Origin: a virus
Direction: 5' to 3' (one strand)
Length of the DNA stretch: 64,000 bases
IMG/VR virus record: IMGVR_UViG_3300009034_001352
Span: 1 to 64,000 of that record
The translations under genes were made by a program, and so were the position numbers. The notes under the pieces are model-generated. The model saw nothing but the letters and a program-made list of their open reading frames with translations. It was not told the origin of the DNA and did no database searches. This document shows positions 22,887 through 30,591 of this stretch, one piece after another. Position 1 is the first letter of the stretch. Each line of letters begins with the position of its first letter.

Positions 22887-23333
22887 ATGAAAAGGAATGG
22901 GTATTTTGGAATAGGGATTGAGCAGGGAAAAACAAAGTTTAATTATTGGACTTTGTTCAGAACAGCTCAAATATTTAATGCAGATTTTTTGTTTACTATT
23001 GGTAAAAGATTTGAAAAAGGACATCCAGATACTATGAAATCATTTAGACATATTCCAACATATAGTTATATTGATTTTGATGATTTTAATAATCATAGAC
23101 CGTATGGATGCATTTTAGTTGGAATTGAATTGATTGATTCTGCTGTTAATTTAAAAAACTTTGTACATCCAAAACGAGTATGTTATTTGTTAGGGGCAGA
23201 AGATAATGGATTAACAAAGAATGCAATTAAAAAATGTCAATATTTAGTCAAACTTCCTGGGGAGAAAAGTTTGAATGTGGCTGTAGCTGGATCTATTGTC
23301 TTATATGATAGAATTCAAAAAGGGATTGTTTAG
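22887..23333 (+). CDS. SPOUT-family RNA methyltransferase (TrmH/SpoU-like)
   Basis: 148 residues with the SPOUT signature in its C-terminal half: VCYLLGAEDNGLTKNAIKKC (motif 2) and LVKLPGEKSLNVAVAGSIVLYD (motif 3), which form the trefoil-knot SAM site. The N-terminal motif 1 region (TLFRTAQIFNADFLFTIG) replaces the usual NxG(A/S)xxR with a degenerate version. Family members 2'-O-methylate tRNA or rRNA. A host tRNA or a phage RNA could be the target. The ATG follows TATAGGAACAAAA, after the interleaved-stem leader. Confidence 0.8.
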   Translation: MKRNGYFGIGIEQGKTKFNYWTLFRTAQIFNADFLFTIGKRFEKGHPDTMKSFRHIPTYSYIDFDDFNNHRPYGCILVGIELIDSAVNLKNFVHPKRVCYLLGAEDNGLTKNAIKKCQYLVKLPGEKSLNVAVAGSIVLYDRIQKGIV

Positions 23334-23337
23334 CAAA

Positions 23338-24354
23338 ATGGAAAACAAGAATCTAATTGATAGAGTAAAAGAACATATTATTTTATATTATAAAAAAAAT
23401 GATAAAAGAATTCCTAAAATATCCAATATTGAAAGACATTTTAATATAACAAAAAAGAAAGCTACTAAAATATACAGAGCATTAGTTGATCAAGGATTTT
23501 TGAAAAGAAATTATAGCCAATATAAAAAAGTTGAAAAACAATCTATTTTGAAAAAAAATAAAAATGATATAATTGTCTTTATTATTAAAATTATCATGGC
23601 TATAGTAGGAATTGGGGCTGTGTGTTTGAGCGTTTATTATACTGGAATATGGTTGGATGAATTTTTACCTGTATTTTTGGCCTATCTATTATCAAGTATA
23701 ATGATTGCTTTTTCTGTAATTGCTTTTGAGACTATTATAATTTTATGGGAAAATAAACAATTTCCTATTGTTAGTTTATTTATTGTTTTATGGATTATAG
23801 TTTTAGTTTTTTCTATGATATCAACGATAGCTGGTCAATATAATCAAAGAATAAAAAATGTAATAACAGAAACTATAGTAAATGTTGAAATAACTCATAA
23901 TAAGTTAACTTATGATATCTATAATCAAGAAGAAAAAGATGTTCAAGAAAGTATAAAAAGAAAAGAAAAAGAACTTGATCCTTTTTTGAATATATTATCA
24001 GACTTTGAAGAAGTAGATGATATTGATGAAAGTAAAAGAACGCAATATGTCCACTGGGATACTTATGAGAAAATAAAAAGTATAAATAAAGAAATAGAAA
24101 AATTGAGAGATGAGTTGAAAAAAGTTAGAGAAAAAAAGAAAATTCATCTTGAAGAAAAAGAAGTTATTGGAGCTGTGGAAGATACTGATGTTGAATATGC
24201 TTCATTTTATGTATGGTTATCGAATATTTTTAATGTTGAAGTAATGTATATTGAATTTTGGTTGAGTATCTTCCCAGCTATTTTTATCGATTTAATCGCG
24301 CCTTTAGCAATTGCTATTAGTATGTTTTTGAGGAGAAAGAAAAATGAAATGTAA
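23338..24354 (+). CDS. Membrane protein with N-terminal winged helix and coiled coil
   Basis: 338 residues. Residues 1-65 look like a winged helix (KISNIERHFNITKKKATKIYRALVDQGFL), residues ~85-180 hold three or four transmembrane helices, ~200-275 is a charged coiled coil, and a final hydrophobic segment (LSIFPAIFIDLIAPLAIAI) precedes a basic tail. The combination of a DNA-binding head with a membrane core is unusual and suggests tethering of DNA or a regulator to the membrane. AGGGA lies about 12 nt upstream. Confidence 0.5.
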   Translation: MENKNLIDRVKEHIILYYKKNDKRIPKISNIERHFNITKKKATKIYRALVDQGFLKRNYSQYKKVEKQSILKKNKNDIIVFIIKIIMAIVGIGAVCLSVYYTGIWLDEFLPVFLAYLLSSIMIAFSVIAFETIIILWENKQFPIVSLFIVLWIIVLVFSMISTIAGQYNQRIKNVITETIVNVEITHNKLTYDIYNQEEKDVQESIKRKEKELDPFLNILSDFEEVDDIDESKRTQYVHWDTYEKIKSINKEIEKLRDELKKVREKKKIHLEEKEVIGAVEDTDVEYASFYVWLSNIFNVEVMYIEFWLSIFPAIFIDLIAPLAIAISMFLRRKKNEM

Positions 24355-24607
24355 AATGTGTAATAAAGAATATCATTATTGTGGTACTTGCGAATATGAT
24401 TTTTCTATGTACCCATTATCTGAAGGTTATTGCTATATGGATTGTTTTATAAAATCAGATGTATATAATCAACATATAAATCTTTTAATAAAATTTGAGG
24501 AATCATTATTAGATGATCAAAAAGTGTTATTAAAAGAAATATTAGGATATGATGATTTTTATATCGATGAATTATTAAATTTATTGGAGTATGTTAATGA
24601 AAAATAA
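24344..24607 (+). CDS. Small zinc-binding protein
   Basis: 87 residues with an N-terminal cysteine cluster (CKMCNKEYHYCGTCEYD and CYMDC), likely one or two zinc sites, followed by helices. It overlaps the previous stop by 11 nt. No family recognised. Confidence 0.5.
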   Translation: MKCKMCNKEYHYCGTCEYDFSMYPLSEGYCYMDCFIKSDVYNQHINLLIKFEESLLDDQKVLLKEILGYDDFYIDELLNLLEYVNEK

Positions 24608-25013
24608 TAAAAATAAAATAAAACAATTTATGAAATTAAAGAATAAAGTTATTGATAATTTGCAAATAAAAGATGGTATTTATTATAATGATAAAGATGA
24701 AAAAATTATAAATAACTGGAAAGAAGAAGATTGTGAAGAAATATGGAAATTTATAAAAGAAAAAATAAAAGAAGGATATAAAGGATTAGGCAATGAAACA
24801 TGTCCTTTTTGTGTGAAAAAAATAATTGAAAATCTATATACAAAGTTTTTTGATAGAAGTTTATGTGGTAAAAAGAATATATGTGAATATAGTAAAAATC
24901 ATGGTAATTGTTATATGTATAATAGTGATTATAAAAAATATAGTGATTTTGTTTATCACTTTTTTATAAATGATTTCTATAAAAATATGATAAAGGAAAT
25001 AGAAAATGATTGA
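24597..25013 (+). CDS. Hypothetical protein with two CxxC-type pairs
   Basis: 138 residues, starting at the second of two nearby ATGs because TTGGAG is 7 nt upstream of it. It is rich in lysine and aspartate, with CPFCVKK near residue 64 and further cysteines (CGKKNIC, C near 103). A metal site is possible. Function unknown. Confidence 0.45.
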   Translation: MKNNKNKIKQFMKLKNKVIDNLQIKDGIYYNDKDEKIINNWKEEDCEEIWKFIKEKIKEGYKGLGNETCPFCVKKIIENLYTKFFDRSLCGKKNICEYSKNHGNCYMYNSDYKKYSDFVYHFFINDFYKNMIKEIEND

Positions 25014-25128
25014 AGGAATACTAATTAAAATAAATGACAATTGTTTTAAGAAATCTTTTTTTAAGAAAATACTATCTATATTTTTCAAAAAATATAGAAT
25101 TAAAAAATATATAATTAAAGATAATTAG
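25006..25128 (+). CDS. Small basic ORF ending at an amber codon
   Basis: 40 residues (MIEGILIKINDNCFKKSFFK...), then TAG at 25126-25128. The same frame continues without a break through ILQMKNGSIIMNSNTFKKMK to TGA at 25230, overlapping the next gene. The region after the TAG looks like continuous coding sequence, as in other amber-interrupted small ORFs of this window. It could equally be two tiny ORFs. Confidence 0.35.
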   Translation: MIEGILIKINDNCFKKSFFKKILSIFFKKYRIKKYIIKDN

Positions 25129-25213
25129 ATATTACAAATGAAAAATGGATCAATTATTATGAATTCAAATACTTTTAAAAAAATGAAAGATTATTTTAAC
25201 AAGGAGGAAATAA

Positions 25214-25552
25214 ATGAGATTAGCACCTGATGGTAAAGTATATGATGTTGATAATATTTGTAAAGAACCAAATGAAAATGAAATAGAAGCAATTCAATAT
25301 TTAAGGCCAGATGGAAAGCGGAGATGTATGATGGCTGTTATTAAGAATAAAAAGATAGTTAAATATTCAAGAAAGATGATATTATCGATGGAAGAATTAA
25401 GAACTGGAGAAGTTGCATTTTATGCAAGATTCAAGGATGAAAAAGAGGAAGAAGAGAATATTATATTATTAAATAATGGCCCTGGTATTATAGAGAAATG
25501 TTGTAATCTTATAGAACAGAAATGGAATCAAAGATATGGAGAAAAAAAATGA
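25214..25552 (+). CDS. Hypothetical protein
   Basis: 112 residues with AAGGAGGAAATAA before the ATG. Mixed alpha/beta (RLAPDGKVYDVDNI, GEVAFYARFKDEKEEEENII) with an acidic loop. The strong ribosome site and conserved spacing support a real gene. No family recognised. Confidence 0.5.
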   Translation: MRLAPDGKVYDVDNICKEPNENEIEAIQYLRPDGKRRCMMAVIKNKKIVKYSRKMILSMEELRTGEVAFYARFKDEKEEEENIILLNNGPGIIEKCCNLIEQKWNQRYGEKK

Positions 25553-25743
25553 AAGAAATTGAATGTGATGATTATGAATTTGTAAATATTCATTCAGATG
25601 CTGGTAGTTCTGGAGTACAATTTAATTGTCCCGCATGTTCTGATACAATTACTATTGCTGAATATGATTGGTGGTCAAAAGTATGTAGTTGTGGTTATGA
25701 ATGGGAATTAGAAATTATTATAAAAGGATATAAAGATGATTAA
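25549..25743 (+). CDS. Small zinc-ribbon protein
   Basis: 64 residues starting at the ATG after ATGGAGAAAAAAA. Two knuckles, NCPACSDT and VCSCGYEW, form a probable zinc ribbon in the middle of a beta-rich chain. It overlaps both neighbours by a few nt. Function unknown; such ribbons often bind nucleic acid or RNA polymerase. Confidence 0.55.
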   Translation: MKEIECDDYEFVNIHSDAGSSGVQFNCPACSDTITIAEYDWWSKVCSCGYEWELEIIIKGYKDD

Positions 25744-26065
25744 AAATAGAGATAATAATAGAGATAATAAAATTATAAAAATAGATACATGGAATATGTG
25801 TTGTTATTTTGTGAAATCCATTAAACATCATTTGAAGAAAATTCATGAGATAAAAAGGATTGATTTAATTATTTTTTCTGATTTATATTATGAGAAAAAT
25901 GATGTCTGTGAAGTTTATAAACATATGGATGAAGTAAATATAATAATAAATAAAAAAGAAATTATTTTGGAAAGGAAAGTTGATTCTATTTTTAATAGTA
26001 TTAATTTTGATTCAAATGTTTTTAATCGAGGATATGTATTTTTGGGATTAAAATATAAAATATAA
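25736..26065 (+). CDS. Hypothetical protein
   Basis: 109 residues, lysine/asparagine rich at the start, then a helix/strand body (VKSIKHHLKKIHEIKRIDLI, KEIILERKVDSIFNSI). No family recognised. It starts inside the preceding gene's last codons with AAAAGGATATAAAG upstream. Confidence 0.4.
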   Translation: MIKNRDNNRDNKIIKIDTWNMCCYFVKSIKHHLKKIHEIKRIDLIIFSDLYYEKNDVCEVYKHMDEVNIIINKKEIILERKVDSIFNSINFDSNVFNRGYVFLGLKYKI

Positions 26066-26075
26066 GGAAATATAA

Positions 26076-26189
26076 ATGATTAAAAAAATATGTGAATGTG
26101 GCTGTGGTGATTTTGTTAAAAAAGAAAAAAATAAATTTATAAATGGACATCAAAATAAAGGAATGGTGGAAAAGGAGAAAAGAAGTTGA
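26076..26189 (+). CDS. Tiny cysteine-motif protein
   Basis: 37 residues with CECGCGDF near the start and KFINGHQNKG in the middle. A CxCGCG...ING(H) pattern is often seen as the DNA-binding zinc module at one end of phage HNH endonucleases, so this may be a remnant of such a gene or a free-standing module. AAGGAAATATAA precedes the ATG; it overlaps the Rad50-like gene. Confidence 0.4.
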   Translation: MIKKICECGCGDFVKKEKNKFINGHQNKGMVEKEKRS

Positions 26190-27235
26190 TACGATGTATA
26201 AAAATATTTAATTTCCAATCACATGAAAATACAAAATTAGAATTACATGAAAATGTAAATGCTATAATAGGTAATACTAATCAAGGTAAAACAGCTGTTA
26301 TAAGATCCTTGCTTTGGCCTCTAACTAATAAACCAAGAGGAATTTCATTTATATCACACTGGGCAGATGAAAAGATGGATACATCTGTGGAAGTTGAAAC
26401 TGATAAAGGAATAGTGATAAGAAAAAGAACAGAAAAATTTAATGGTTATATTATTAAAAGTAAAAAAGGAGAACAAACATTTGAAGCGATAAGAGCGGAT
26501 GTTCCAGATGAAGTAAAAAAAATAATAAATATAGATGAAGTTAATATTCAAAAACAACTTGATGCTCCTTTTTTATTATCTGAATCATCTGGAGAAGTTG
26601 CAAGATTTTTTAACAGAACTATTAAATTAGATTTGATTGATAAAATGTTGAGTTTGGTGGAACAGAAAAAAAGAAAAGAAAAAAATAATTTAAAAACAAT
26701 TCAAAATAATTTAATAGAAATCGAAAAACAACTTGAAAATTTAACTTGGATTGATAAAGCTAAAGAATTAATAGACAGAGTAAAAAATATTGAAAATAAA
26801 ATAGATACTATAAAAGATAATTTTGAGAGTATATCTTTATTTATAAACAAATACAAAGAAAATAAAAAAATAGAGATTGCTATAAATATTGAATCTATTG
26901 AAAAATTAATAGAAAAATATGAGTTAATTGAAAAAAGGTATAATGATAAAGAAAAGGAAAATGATGATTTTTCTAATCAATTACGTAGGTATAAAATAAA
27001 TAAAAATATTTTGGATAAGATAGGGGATTTGAGAAATGTTAAAGAATTATTTAAGAAGATAAATGAAATTGAAAAAAAGATTAAAATAATTGAGGATGAA
27101 TATTCGAATGTACAATTAGAAATACAAAAATATGAAATGAATGAAAATAGAATAAGAAAAATGGAAAATGAAATAAGAAAAATGGAAAATAAATTACCGA
27201 ATAATTGTCCATTATGTGGTCAAAAGATAGAATGA
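26186..27235 (+). CDS. Rad50/SbcC-like ATPase, N-terminal half ending at a zinc hook
   Basis: 349 residues. The N-terminal ABC-type half-site has IKIFNFQSHENTKLELHE and Walker A IIGNTNQGKTAVIRSLLW. A coiled coil runs from about residue 150 to 340 and ends with a CxxC zinc hook (NCPLCGQK) four residues from the C-terminus. The other half (signature motif and Walker B) is a separate gene at 30572. With the Mre11-like nuclease encoded between them it would form a DNA-end-processing complex (T4 gp46/gp47 type). The start is TTG with AAGGAGAAAAG upstream. Confidence 0.8.
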   Translation: MIRCIKIFNFQSHENTKLELHENVNAIIGNTNQGKTAVIRSLLWPLTNKPRGISFISHWADEKMDTSVEVETDKGIVIRKRTEKFNGYIIKSKKGEQTFEAIRADVPDEVKKIINIDEVNIQKQLDAPFLLSESSGEVARFFNRTIKLDLIDKMLSLVEQKKRKEKNNLKTIQNNLIEIEKQLENLTWIDKAKELIDRVKNIENKIDTIKDNFESISLFINKYKENKKIEIAINIESIEKLIEKYELIEKRYNDKEKENDDFSNQLRRYKINKNILDKIGDLRNVKELFKKINEIEKKIKIIEDEYSNVQLEIQKYEMNENRIRKMENEIRKMENKLPNNCPLCGQKIE

Positions 27236-27244
27236 GGAAAGAAA

Positions 27245-27694
27245 ATGATTGATAATAGAGACGAAAAGTATATAGGTTTAATTTATGCATATTTTTATAA
27301 GATGACAGGAAAAGAAATTGCAAATATTTTGGATAAAAAACATGTATATAAAGAAGAGGATTTACCTCGTTATTCTTTTAATGATAGAAAAGAAATTGTT
27401 CGTTCTGATTGTTGGTTCCAATTTGTAGAGCCAGATAAAAAAACATATATACTTTTTGATATTGTCACATGTGATTACACCTTTCAGGATAATTTATTTG
27501 ATTATTTTGATGATTATTTTATAAGTGAGAAAAATAAAATTGATCAAGATAATATAATAATAAATGAATGGAATACAAGAAAAATACCATATCCTACATA
27601 TTTTAAAATTACATTAAGATGGAATTATGATTATTGGGGAGAATACGATGATAGTATTGAGATAGTTTTATGGAAAGGATTGGAAAATGAATAA
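27245..27694 (+). CDS. Hypothetical protein
   Basis: 149 residues, rich in tyrosine, aspartate and tryptophan, acidic C-terminal half. GAGGAAAGAAA precedes the ATG. It lies between the two Rad50/Mre11 pieces in the recombination cluster. No family recognised. Confidence 0.5.
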   Translation: MIDNRDEKYIGLIYAYFYKMTGKEIANILDKKHVYKEEDLPRYSFNDRKEIVRSDCWFQFVEPDKKTYILFDIVTCDYTFQDNLFDYFDDYFISEKNKIDQDNIIINEWNTRKIPYPTYFKITLRWNYDYWGEYDDSIEIVLWKGLENE

Positions 27695-27989
27695 GATTAA
27701 AAATTATTTTGAAAAATTAAGATTTGATAAAACAAGTCATTTAGGATTGGGTGATATACGATTAACTATGGGGCAACAAGAAGATATTTTATCAATTATA
27801 AAAGATGAAAATAAAGTTAATTTTTTGAAAGAATTAAAATTATTATTAGATAAATATAATGTAAGAATCTGTGTGTATGATAAATATGATGGAGAAGAAA
27901 GAATGTGTGGAAATGAAATATGTTTTGTTAGTAGTGATTATACTATTGATATTGATGAACGGCATATGTTTGATGGAATAAAGGATTAA
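27687..27989 (+). CDS. Hypothetical protein
   Basis: 100 residues; it overlaps the previous gene by 8 nt, with AAAGGATTGGAAA before the ATG. Short helices at the start (KIKNYFEKLRFDKTSHLGLG) and a C-terminal strand region. No family recognised. Confidence 0.45.
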   Translation: MNKIKNYFEKLRFDKTSHLGLGDIRLTMGQQEDILSIIKDENKVNFLKELKLLLDKYNVRICVYDKYDGEERMCGNEICFVSSDYTIDIDERHMFDGIKD

Positions 27990-27992
27990 ATA

Positions 27993-28412
27993 ATGAATAA
28001 TAAATTTATTGTTACAAGTGATTGGCACTTACGGTATGATAAACCAAGATGCCGATTGGATGAAGATTGGATTGAAACACAAAGAAAAACTATTCAATTT
28101 GTATATGATGAAGCTATTAAAAGAAGCGCAGATATAATTATTTGTGGGGATCTTTTTCATGAACCTAAACCTAGAAATCCACAAGAATTAGAAATAATGA
28201 TTATTAAAGCTGCAAAAGAATTTTATGAAAAAACTAATAAATACACATATATAATAATAGGTAATCATTCTTTATTATATCATAATATTAAAAACAAAGA
28301 TAAAGGAAGTATAGGTGTTATTTTAGCATCTGGTTATTTTAAGTTATTATCACAAAACGGTATTAAAATAAATGATGTAAAAATAAAAGGATATAGTTAT
28401 GGAGAATGTTAA
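27993..28412 (+). CDS. Mre11/SbcD-like nuclease, N-terminal half (split by HNH insertion)
   Basis: 139 residues with calcineurin-type phosphoesterase motifs in order: TSDWHLR (D-x-H, motif I), ADIIICGDLFHE (GDxxH, motif II) and IIIGNHSLLYH (GNH, motif III). The chain stops at 28412, just where an HNH endonuclease ORF begins; the remaining motifs are in the gene at 28898. Both halves are needed for the dinuclear metal site, so they must act as two associated polypeptides or the gene is inactivated. Confidence 0.8.
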   Translation: MNNKFIVTSDWHLRYDKPRCRLDEDWIETQRKTIQFVYDEAIKRSADIIICGDLFHEPKPRNPQELEIMIIKAAKEFYEKTNKYTYIIIGNHSLLYHNIKNKDKGSIGVILASGYFKLLSQNGIKINDVKIKGYSYGEC

Positions 28413-28923
28413 AGAGATATGGAAAGATATTCCAGGATATAAAGGAATATATCAAGTATCTAATTTTGGAAGAGTAAAAAGTTTAAAAAGAAAATTATGG
28501 AATGGATCCGGTTATTTTTATTGTAAAGAAAGAATATTAAAGAGTAGTGAAACAAAAAAAGGATATGTTTATTATTATTTAAGAAATAAGAGGAAAAAAA
28601 GAAAAAGTGAATTCAGTCATAGATTAGTTATGTATGCTTTTGTAGGAAAAAATACAAGTAAAAAAATTGTAGTAAATCATATTGATGGAAACAAAAGGAA
28701 TAATTGTATAGATAATTTAGAATATATTACATATAAACAAAATAATAGACATGCTTGGGATATAGGATTATATAATGATGAAACAAGAAAGAAATTATCT
28801 GAAATAAGTAAAAATAAAAAAGTATCTAAAGAAACGAAAAAGAAAATGTCTGAATCAGGTAAAATTGCTTGGATAAAAAGAAAGGAAAGAATGTTAAATG
28901 AAAGAAACAGTTGTATTGCATAA
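28399..28923 (+). CDS. HNH homing endonuclease (NUMOD4-HNH-NUMOD3)
   Basis: 174 residues: NUMOD4-like start (EIWKDIPGYKGIYQVSNFGRVKSL), HNH core (VVNHIDGNKRNNCIDNLEYI, with upstream HRLVMYAF), and C-terminal NUMOD3-like helix repeats (TRKKLSEISKNKKVSKETKK). It begins 14 nt before the end of the first Mre11 half and ends 26 nt into the second, so the inserted DNA is essentially the ORF itself with no room for an intron. A free-standing homing endonuclease that has split a conserved gene. Confidence 0.9.
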   Translation: MENVKEIWKDIPGYKGIYQVSNFGRVKSLKRKLWNGSGYFYCKERILKSSETKKGYVYYYLRNKRKKRKSEFSHRLVMYAFVGKNTSKKIVVNHIDGNKRNNCIDNLEYITYKQNNRHAWDIGLYNDETRKKLSEISKNKKVSKETKKKMSESGKIAWIKRKERMLNERNSCIA

Positions 28924-29383
28924 AATGATTTTTAAAAATGAAGTTCCTCCTTTTATAGATGGTTTTACAGCAAAAGAAATGTTAGAACGATTTCCAATAG
29001 CAAAATATATTTGTACTGGAGATAATCATCATGGGTTTATTTATGAGGATAATTATAGATATGTGATAAATCCAGGATGTTTGATTAGACAAACTGCTGA
29101 TTTAAAAGATTATCAACCTTTTATTGTTTATTTGGATATGGAAAAAGAAATTGTAAAAAAAATATTTGTTCCTGATGATTGTGATATAGTAGATGATGAA
29201 TATTTGAAAGATGAAGAAAAAAGAAATGATAGAATTGAGGCTTTTGTTGATTCGATTAAGAAAGGTAAAAATGTTAGTTTGTCTTTTGAAGATAATTTGA
29301 GAAAAGCGGTGCTGAAAAATAAAAAAGAGATAGGAAAAGGAGTAATTGATATAATTCAAGAGATTATGGAGGAAGTGAGATAA
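28898..29383 (+). CDS. Mre11/SbcD-like nuclease, C-terminal half
   Basis: 161 residues that continue the phosphoesterase: VVLHKMIF (the H of motif IV), ICTGDNHHG (GDxHxG, motif V), then YVINPGCLIRQTA and a C-terminal helical domain probably for Rad50 binding. It has acquired its own ATG with AAAGGAAAGAATG upstream inside the HNH ORF, which argues that the half is translated. The start overlaps the endonuclease by 26 nt in another frame. Confidence 0.8.
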   Translation: MKETVVLHKMIFKNEVPPFIDGFTAKEMLERFPIAKYICTGDNHHGFIYEDNYRYVINPGCLIRQTADLKDYQPFIVYLDMEKEIVKKIFVPDDCDIVDDEYLKDEEKRNDRIEAFVDSIKKGKNVSLSFEDNLRKAVLKNKKEIGKGVIDIIQEIMEEVR

Positions 29384-29739
29384 TGAAAAAAGATTGTGAT
29401 ACTTGTATGCATAAATGTACTAATATATATCCTTGTCCTAAATGTGATAGTAATAATATAGAAATTTATTTTGAAAAAAATAATATTGTTATTATTAAAT
29501 GTAAACACTGTAATATTCAATATAGACAGCAATATAAATATATAACTAAAGAAAAGCTTTTAGAGAAAATGATAAATAAATGGAATAATAGAATAAATAA
29601 TAAATATAAGGTTATGTGGGAAATAATGAAAGATAAAATGACAAAAAGTTATTATGTTTCTCATTTTGAAATTATAAAAGTAATACAAGATATAGAGAGA
29701 GAATATAATAAAAATTATGATAAAGAGGAAATAAAATGA
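29383..29739 (+). CDS. Lar-like zinc-ribbon protein
   Basis: 118 residues. After an N-terminal cysteine pair, residues ~18-65 follow the Lar restriction-alleviation pattern: YPCPKCDSNNIEI, a strand, KCKHCNIQY, then a helix ending INKWNNR. Lar modulates type I restriction in the Rac prophage; many phage Lar-like proteins are untested. The C-terminal ~50 residues are an extra helical region. The ATG overlaps the previous stop (TAATG). Confidence 0.65.
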   Translation: MKKDCDTCMHKCTNIYPCPKCDSNNIEIYFEKNNIVIIKCKHCNIQYRQQYKYITKEKLLEKMINKWNNRINNKYKVMWEIMKDKMTKSYYVSHFEIIKVIQDIEREYNKNYDKEEIK

Positions 29740-29906
29740 CAAATCAACAAAAAGAAATTGTTAGAAATTATATAACAGATATGATAAATAATTTTAGTTA
29801 TTGTGATATTGATTGTATGATTGAAGATAATGGAGATATATTTACACCTCCGGACGCTGATTTGGTAGTGGAATATTTGACTAAATTAAAAGTTGTGGAG
29901 AAATAA
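29736..29906 (+). CDS. Small hypothetical protein
   Basis: 56 residues after AGAGGAAATAAA. Helical start (QQKEIVRNYITDMINNF), acidic middle and a DADLVVEYLTKLKVVE end, which resembles a small helix-turn unit. Coupled to both neighbours. No family recognised. Confidence 0.45.
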   Translation: MTNQQKEIVRNYITDMINNFSYCDIDCMIEDNGDIFTPPDADLVVEYLTKLKVVEK

Positions 29907-29907
29907 A

Positions 29908-30081
29908 ATGAGGAGAATAACAGCAAGAAAAATAAGAAAATTAGCGAATAAAATTAAATTGAAAGATAATAAAAATGAAATTCTTTATAAAGTATTAAAG
30001 AAGGGATATTATTCTATGAATAGAATAGAAAGAACAAAATATTTGAAAGGAGTAAAATTATATGACAACAACAGAGTTTGA
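29908..30081 (+). CDS. Small highly basic protein
   Basis: 57 residues, about a third Lys/Arg (MRRITARKIRKLANKIKLK). The start is the ATG after GTGGAGAAATAAA; an upstream in-frame ATG has no ribosome site. It may bind nucleic acid (inference from charge). Confidence 0.45.
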   Translation: MRRITARKIRKLANKIKLKDNKNEILYKVLKKGYYSMNRIERTKYLKGVKLYDNNRV

Positions 30082-30358
30082 AGATTTGAAAGATAAAATT
30101 GAAGATTTGAAAGAAAAGAAAGCAAAAGCAAAAGGAGTGATGGAGGAAATAGAAAAAAATTGGAATGAAAAATATGGATTTTTTGATTTAGAATCAGCCG
30201 AAAAAAAAGAGCAGGAATTAAAAAATGAATTAAATAAACTTGAAAAAAAGAGAGATAATATAATGAAAAGGATTGAAGATATAATGAAAGAAAAAGAATC
30301 TGATAAAGAATCTTCCAAAATGCATAAATGGGGTTTATTTGATTATAAAAAAACATAA
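30062..30358 (+). CDS. Coiled-coil protein
   Basis: 98 residues, nearly all heptad-like charged helix (DKIEDLKEKKAKAKGVMEEI and similar) after GAAAGGAGTAAAATT. It lies between the two Rad50 halves; the C-terminal Rad50 half has only a short coil, so this protein could be an accessory, but that is speculation. Confidence 0.5.
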   Translation: MTTTEFEDLKDKIEDLKEKKAKAKGVMEEIEKNWNEKYGFFDLESAEKKEQELKNELNKLEKKRDNIMKRIEDIMKEKESDKESSKMHKWGLFDYKKT

Positions 30359-30417
30359 AATATATAAAAATCTATAATTATGGTAAAAATTGGATTGATC
30401 CTGAATTTATTGAAAAT

Positions 30418-30591
30418 ATGAAAATGACTATGCAAAAGGAAACAGAAAAAGAAACAGAAAAAGAAACAGAAAAAGGTAATATTTTAAGACATTTATTGTT
30501 TAAATCAAGAATTTTATTAAATATTGATTTTCCTGATAATAATTTTATACACGGAGTAATAGGAGGTTATTTTGTTGAAAACAATAAATAA
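30418..30591 (+). CDS. Small ORF, possibly truncated at its start
   Basis: 57 residues from the first ATG, but the same frame is open and protein-like upstream (IYNYGKNWIDPEFIEN) to about 30346 without a standard start codon or ribosome site. It contains a KETEKETEKETEK run encoded by a 12-nt DNA repeat. It may have lost its start, and it overlaps the next gene by 20 nt. No family recognised. Confidence 0.35.
   Translation: MKMTMQKETEKETEKETEKGNILRHLLFKSRILLNIDFPDNNFIHGVIGGYFVENNK

Noticed and set aside
28399-28923. A group I intron or intein splitting the Mre11-like gene
   Set aside because: The HNH ORF overlaps both flanking ORFs, leaving no sequence for intron helices, and no intein splicing motifs are present.
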